Below the pieces are notes generated by a model. The model was not told where the DNA came from. It did no database searches and saw only the letters and a list, made by a program, of their open reading frames with translations. Shown in pieces: positions 58,805 to 64,000 of a stretch of 64,000 bases of DNA. Numbering within the stretch: the first letter of the stretch is position 1; each line of letters opens with the position of its first letter. The position numbers and the translations under genes are program-made. Origin of the DNA: Siphonodentalium dalli. Lineage: Eukaryota; Mollusca; Scaphopoda; Gadilida; Siphonodentaliidae. Where the stretch lies: contig CP136067.1 in the NCBI GenBank assembly GCA_032622095.1, forward strand, positions 178,966,556 through 179,030,555, in the 5' to 3' direction.

Positions 58805-58954
58805 ACCTCAAGCCTAACTCACAACCACAACGAGTATCCGTTTCAGTATAGTTGTCCACATCACTAGAACATCGAAACTTTGAAATGCCTTCATCACAAT
58901 TCTTCTCGTGGGATGAGTTAGATTTTGATATATTGCTCGAAGAGTACATGTACA
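58805..58954 (-). CDS. possible upstream Cys-rich exon of the lectin gene
   Basis: The acceptor AACTGTCACTGTCAG and a perfect donor GTAAGT bound 150 bp that again are phase 1 at both ends. The 49 full codons include NCDEGISKFRC, TETDTRCGCELGLR, four or more Cys in a small-domain spacing with a CGC near the end, reminiscent of EGF-like modules. The 5.8-kb gap to the Thr-rich exon is filled with MITEs and satellite. No signal peptide was found upstream, so the assignment is tentative. Confidence 0.35.
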
Positions 58955-58994
58955 CTGACAGTGACAGTTTTCGCAAACAGGAAATCGAAAAGAT

Positions 58995-59136
58995 TGTTGT
59001 TTTCCCAGGTAATACGAATGATTGTTGTCCCAGGTAATACGAATGATTGTTGTGTCCCAGGTAATACGAATGATTGTTGTGTCCTAGGTAATACGAATGA
59101 TTGTTGTTTTCCCAGGTAATACGAATGATTGTGATT
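58995..59136 (+). repeat. ~27-bp tandem repeat, 5 copies
   Basis: The unit CCCAGGTAATACGAATGATT plus GTTGT occurs five times with 25-29-bp spacing caused by small indels. It lies next to the tentative Cys-rich exon. Confidence 0.9.
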
Positions 59137-59221
59137 GCACAATTTTCATGTTCTATTGCCTGATAAACGGCAAATTGGATCAGTAAACTCTAGTATTTTG
59201 TGTCAAATCGGACCGTATATT

Positions 59222-59630
59222 TTAACCCTTTACCCAACAAACCGGCCAAAAACGGCCAAATAAAGCTGCAACAGCCTAAATTATCTTGGGTCTGTCTCAA
59301 TAAAACCATACAAATATGGATATCATTGGAACCGGCTCTTTGACCACATTGTGATGGTTACAGTTATGCCCTGTGCCAATGCATTCTCTTATATATGCGA
59401 GTCGACCATAGGTCGCCTCGCATATATAAGAGAATGCATTGGCCTAAAAAAAATCTTTTTTAAACACTTTTTACCATTTTTCTTACATTCTTTAACAATT
59501 TTATAATTTTTAATGTGTTAAGCCAATGCATTCTCTTATATATGCGAGGCGACCTATGGTCGACTCGCATATATAAGAGAATGCATTGGCAAAGGGCCGT
59601 TCTGTTGGGTAAAGGGTTAAAGGTACTCAA
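59222..59630. mobile_element. TTAA MITE, family A, copy 6 (reverse)
   Basis: Intact termini and hairpins, very close to copy 4. Its right TTAA (59627-59630) is shared with the family D element that follows. Confidence 0.92.
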
Positions 59631-60041
59631 ATCGATCAGACGGTCCCCGTATCATCAAGTTACAACAACAACATTTCTTCAAAATACGCTTTATTTATCA
59701 GAATCGATTAAATACCACAAAATGACGCTAACCACTGTCAACTATGGTATAAAATTTCACAGTTAGTTATCAACATGTTCAACGAAATATGGCCGTATTA
59801 TCATTTGATAATCTCGAAATTTGGCCGTATTTCATCTTGATTTTAGAGTTATCCATCTTCATCCGCAATTTGGTCGGTTTGACGAATATTTGCCAGGCGG
59901 GAAAAAAATACACATCTCGAGAAATAACAAGATTTCAAAAATCGATATCTGATCACTCTTCAGCTCGAATCAAATATTGTTTATCCCCGAAGCAAAAGAA
60001 ATAGTAATTTAGGGGTGTTTAATCGGATAATGCATCTTTAA
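59627..60041. mobile_element. MITE family D, copy 4
   Basis: Begins TTAAAGGTACTCAAATCGA at the TTAA shared with the family A element and ends ATGCATCTTTAA. The interior matches the other family D copies (CTTGATTTTAGAGTTATCCA, ATCGATATCTGATCACTC, CTCGAATCAAATA). Confidence 0.82.
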
Positions 60042-60286
60042 ACTAATGAGTGTGCCAGATAACAATATCAGCTTTCTGTGTTTTAGATTATCTTAAAAGA
60101 ACTTAAAGTCTTAGCAGAGGGTAGACATAATAAAATATACAAGTTTGTAAATTCACCACCATCATGTAGTTGCTCTTGTGTTCACTATAAATAATTCTCT
60201 AGTAACAATAATTCTCATGTTGAAACGACTGTTACGTGAGCATTACTGTCCCAGTGATTTGTTAATAAGTCAGCGTTAATGGATGA

Positions 60287-60356
60287 GTTACTGGACATTC
60301 GTAAACTAGATGGTCGAGGCCGTAGGCCGAGACCATTTAGTTTATGAATGTCCAGT
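60287..60356. repeat. hairpin palindrome, ~68 bp
   Basis: ACTGGACATTCGTAAACTAG, ATGGTC and GGCC pair with GGCC, GACCAT and TTTAGTTTATGAATGTCCAG around a GTA centre, with a few mismatches. It is likely a fragment of a hairpin MITE. Flanking 60042-60286 and 60357-60772 hold nothing recognised. Confidence 0.8.
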
Positions 60357-60772
60357 CGCGTGTCCATTAACCGACTTAAAACACAGTTTTATAACATACA
60401 AGGAGAAATTGCATTTATACAGATGACACAATTCAGATAAATGAGAAATGAACGTCAATATTCAGTAAACTGTTTTCAACAAATAATGTTCGCTTCGATC
60501 AGATACGGTGAGTATGTTGACATCAATTTTGTCTTTCTTGTGAATGTATATGACAATACACCACCTTTATAAATTATTGTAAAGGGACCAAGTTATGATT
60601 GATGTGATGGAAACCGGGTCCGTAGACAGAGCGATAGCGGCTAAAGATGTTCTCAGGCTTCAAAACCCCAAGTTACAATATCACATTTTATTTATAACAT
60701 GAATGTAATTTTATACTAATATATAGCGATCGTCGACCTCGTAAGGTTATCTTTCAACGCAATGCAAGTCCC

Positions 60773-61042
60773 ATGAAGACAACGCGTGTCTGTGTGAGGA
60801 ACATTCCTAAGTTCTGGAGTGCCGAATGTTTAAAAGATTATATGGATGATCAGAACGTCATGTTCTCGGTAATTCGTTCTTTCAATGCCAAGAATTCCAA
60901 CTCTTTCTCTGCCAGAATAAATATTTCCTTAGATGACGTCGACAAAGCTTTGTCAGATAACTTCTGGCCGCACGAAATGTATTGTTCCAGGTGGCTATCC
61001 AGGAACGCTTTTCTCAGGCAGCGGAGCAAGGGAGACTATTAG
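60773..61042 (+). CDS. LINE ORF1-like leader (remnant)
   Basis: 89 residues from ATG to stop: TTRVCVRNIPKFWSAECLKD, DDQNVMFSVIRSF, FSARINISLDDVDKAL and NFWPHEMYCSRWLSR. The start has an RRM-like strand (VCVRNIP), and the end resembles the 'WP.GV.CR.W' ending of LINE ORF1 or leader domains that precede an APE nuclease. The APE domain follows about 310 bp later on the same strand. No stop lies within it, but the element as a whole is broken. Confidence 0.5.
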   Translation: MKTTRVCVRNIPKFWSAECLKDYMDDQNVMFSVIRSFNAKNSNSFSARINISLDDVDKALSDNFWPHEMYCSRWLSRNAFLRQRSKGDY

Positions 61043-61182
61043 GTCACTAGATCATGCTACATAGAGTTATCTCTCTTGGATCACTCACTGTTACATCACA
61101 CAGTCTCAAATATTAATTTGTTTTATCTGTGTTATCATGCAAGATTTATGTCGACGTCACCGTCATCAGCTAAATTAATGTC

Positions 61183-62725
61183 ATGGTCAGCATTCAAAAG
61201 TATTTGATAATTTTATGTTTACTCAAACTTTTGTTTACAGCATTCAATAATGCACATGTACAACGGCATGTCATAACCTCTTTGGCATTCACCCAACCGA
61301 GTCCCCGTCTCTTTCTGGGAAGCTTGTTCGCCACAGGTCTGATTAGCACCATGATTTCCATAGGAACTTGGAACGCGACCGGAATAATGTCGTCGGCTTC
61401 CTATCTCAACTTCTTTCTCCTGGGTCATAACTTAGATATTTGCGGTATAAGCGAGCACTGGTTACCTCAGAAGGATCTCCATTACTTTGAATCAATAAAC
61501 CCCGCCTACGATTATTGTGCAGTCAGCGACTTTACGCAGCGCCTACCCATGCAACGGGTTCGTTATTCTGGTGGAGTGTGTATTATGTGAAACCGTGCTA
61601 CTATTGGTAGTAGAGTATCACCAATTGACTTGGATAATGACAGAATAGTCGGTATTCAATTGAACAACGGGGCCGGATACTTTTATATATTTCAAATATA
61701 TCTTCCGTCTTCAAACCATTCTATTCATGTATATAGAGATTATTCAAATTGGGAACAGTCATTTTCATGGGCGATTTTAACGCCAGCCTCCAGCGCGGTG
61801 ACTCACGGGGTGAATGCCTTCAAGGATTTATGAATAGTCAAGGCCTGTTTTCTGTAAACAATTCGCCTTTATGTTCCATGTCTCTTGCAAAACATGTTCC
61901 TTCGATGGGTTTTCCAGGGTCAATAATAGACCATTTTGTCATACATAAGTCATTCAAGCAGTCCATTATCGACTGTCGAGTTTTAGACGATGACGATGCC
62001 TTGGATGTTTCAAATCATCGCTTTTTAATACTCCGTGTGGATACTAATGTGACATCATTTCAAATTCCAAATAATGATAAATTAAAGCATACATTCAATT
62101 GGAAAAAATTCCGCACAAAAACGTGGACACATGCTAGCTACCAGGCTGATCTAAAATATCTACTCCCAAATGCTTTTGCGAAAGATCAAAACGATATAGA
62201 CTCTTTTTATGATGGCATAGTTGAAGCTATAACTACATCTGCACAAAACAACATCCCTCAAAAGAAATTTAAGAAGTTTTTGAAACCATTCTGGTCACAG
62301 CAGCTCAAGTCACTGCATCAAAATATGAGGTAGTATAGATCAGTCTGGATAGCAGCAGATAGACCAGTTAATGACACGGCTGGTTTATACCACAGCTATA
62401 AAGAAGCTAAATGCATATTCAGGCGTGAATATCGCAGGGCATCTAAGCAATACCTACAATATTTTAACAACAGCATTGATGAATGCGCTGAATCAGACCA
62501 AGATACATTTTTTCGACTTTTCAACGCAAAACGTAAAAAATTAGGGACCATGTCCTGTTCACATTTCAAACACAATGGAACTATTGTACGAGATTCTCAA
62601 GAGATAGCAGAAGCATGGGCAGACTATTTTAGCGATATCTTTTCTGTTCCGTTAACAGACCCATCTTTTGATAATCAGCATTATGAAAACGTAAACACAT
62701 TTATCGCAAACGAAGCAAAGTCATG
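61183..62725 (+). pseudogene. 5' half of an APE-type LINE (RT missing)
   Basis: The APE domain begins near ISIGTWNATGIMSSASYLNF and reads ICGISEHWLPQKDL, SGGVCIM. A TGA at 61588-61590 stands where a Trp codon is expected. It continues in the next piece (YFYIFQIYLPSSNHS), shifts frame near 61750, then VIFMGDFNASLQRGDSRGE (catalytic Asp/Asn), IDHFVIH and DVSNHRFLIL (SDH changed to SNH). A TAG at 62331-62333 interrupts the linker, which goes on with SVWIAADRP, CIFRREYRRASKQYL and DYFSDIFSVPL to about 62725. The RT domain should follow but is absent. Losing the 3' half is the reverse of usual LINE truncation. Confidence 0.8.
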
Positions 62726-62759
62726 TTATGGGCTTAGGTTTGTTTCTGAATCCTGAGAG

Positions 62760-63214
62760 TCTGGGACACTTTGCAGTAATCGGCTGGCAAATGCGAAAGA
62801 CGAATTTTCACTGTTTTGGGAGCCCCTACCCTATCTGAAGTCTTGAACATACCACGAATTAAATTTATATGCTATGCGTTTTAACAGTGGGCGTGGAGGA
62901 TAGACTATTCGATCAGGAAATATACAATTACTAATTTACTATGGATGGTCTCATTCCCGAAAGCAAGCTCCATGCACCTTACAAAAAGTGAACGGCAAAT
63001 AAGAAAGACCAGTTTTCGATTGATTAAAGACCACCTATCTATTTTAAGTCTTGAACACTCAACGAACTGAATATATGACACCATTCTCTCAGCTACACAT
63101 CACACTATTTTTATTTTTATTTAGATATACTGTATTTAAAACTGAGATAATTACTACCTTGGTGAGACTATAGTGGGGATTTATTTGAACATAATATTTA
63201 TGTTCTATATTTCT
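62760..63214. other. no recognisable feature
   Basis: Follows the abrupt end of the LINE remnant. Two weakly similar stretches (GGCAAATGCGAAAGACGAAT near 62787 and GGCAAATAAGAAAGACCAGT near 62993, both followed by TTTTC and later TCTTGAACA) suggest an old ~200-bp tandem repeat. Confidence 0.45.
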
Positions 63215-63325
63215 TATGGAATAGCGAACCTTCGGAACAGTTAACCTTCGGAATAGCGAACCTTCGGAATAGAGAACCTTCGGCATAGTGAACTTTCGGA
63301 ATAGCGAACCTTCGGAATAGAGACA
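63215..63325 (+). repeat. 17-bp tandem repeat, about 6 copies
   Basis: The unit GGAATAGCGAACCTTCG is repeated with small changes (AGAGAACC, AGTGAACT). 63326-64000 shows no gene or repeat that I can support. Confidence 0.9.
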
Positions 63326-64000
63326 TGTCCCCATTTCTTATTATTTAGAGGGACATTAACAATCACTTCGGCACTTTGGGGTCTGGAAACCTGAACACGT
63401 TTTTAATCACTAAAACATGTCACCGAGCCCAATTTTCAGGAAATGGGTCACGTTGGGTCCCAGTATGATAAATTTGGGAAATTGGGTCAAGTTGATCACA
63501 AATTTGTAAAGTTTCGACCAAAAACGTGTTTGGGGGAGAGATAGCTAAATTCCATATCTCGCACTCCGTTCCAAATGTTTGCTAAATTCTTTCTACATAT
63601 GCTTGTCAGATGATTGCTATGTGAAAAAGAGCGATTTTTCAGCAATAAGTAAATGTTTCGGCTCCAAATGGCAGGAAAATCCAAATTAATAAACCAACAC
63701 TTTTTTTTACTCGCAAGTGATATTGCTCGCGAGTCAGATTGCTAATTTGGTTGCACAAGTCTGCAGTGGCCTTATTTTATTGACGCATGAATTCGCCATC
63801 TCGTGTTTTAACCAGACAATGGTGCTGTAATTCCTCTATATCGCCCAATTAAAGATACGGGCGGCGTTGGCGGTGGGCATGCTGTTAACATATTCACCTC
63901 CGTCAAAAAACCGCCATAAACAGAAGGAATAGTAAGATATAGAGAGACTTTGTTCTTATGCCAATCAGAAATATGGCATAAACAGTATGTTATTGTCAAT

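Noticed and set aside
58995-59136. CRISPR-like short repeats
   Set aside because: Ordinary 25-29-bp tandem repeat without spacers.

Overview
The window reads as non-coding, transposon-dense metazoan nuclear DNA. It is AT-rich, has no operons or bacterial-style gene packing, and carries non-LTR retrotransposons, a Penelope-like element, Helitron-like repeats, many TTAA-flanked miniature elements (MITEs), several satellites and a few spliced host exons. The repeats with 'GCCATAACT ... CCAAATTTGGT' wording and ACGG-rich tails, the TGACCTTGACC-type repeats and the C-type-lectin exons suggest a marine invertebrate, perhaps a bivalve mollusc or another lophotrochozoan. That placement is inference; nothing here fixes the species.

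Layout. 1-1.34 kb: an inverted repeat, a possible tRNA-derived SINE and a LINE tail. 1.37-8.05 kb: arrays of a ~180-bp satellite, interrupted by a decayed LINE (2.3-4.9 kb) and by 'GCCATAACT' repeats. 8.08-18.37 kb: a young composite Penelope-like element (PLE). It consists of an inverted 5'-truncated copy, a 1.59-kb direct pseudo-LTR and a full-length copy, and it is inserted in a (TA)n tract of the satellite. The full-length copy is split by a 3.49-kb LINE with a 6-bp target duplication; removing the LINE leaves the PLE frame open. 18.4-21.64 kb: the satellite resumes and changes orientation. 21.6-30.4 kb: a LINE 3' fragment, inverted repeats, a TTAA MITE and tandem Helitron-like elements. 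30.86-34.08 kb: a decayed LINE with a 2A-like DIEKNPGP motif just before its endonuclease. 34.2-40.3 kb: two large inverted-repeat structures.

41.3-60 kb: a dense field of MITEs. At least twelve have TTAA at one or both ends, and several share one hairpin module although their termini differ. Most of them lie between or beside the exons of one probable host gene on the minus strand. Its exons are a Cys-rich exon (58.8-58.95 kb, tentative), a Thr-rich exon (52.8-53.0 kb) and two exons that together make a C-type lectin domain (48.9-49.1 and 46.3-46.5 kb), all joined in phase 1. A second, degenerate lectin-like terminal exon lies at 43.1-43.3 kb. A 36-bp satellite occupies 54.65-55.84 kb. 60.7-62.75 kb holds the 5' half of another LINE, with its RT missing, and the end is mostly anonymous.

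Functionally, most of the DNA is mobile-element machinery: Penelope reverse transcriptase plus GIY-YIG endonuclease, and LINE APE endonuclease plus reverse transcriptase. The lectin exons are the only good candidates for host protein coding.
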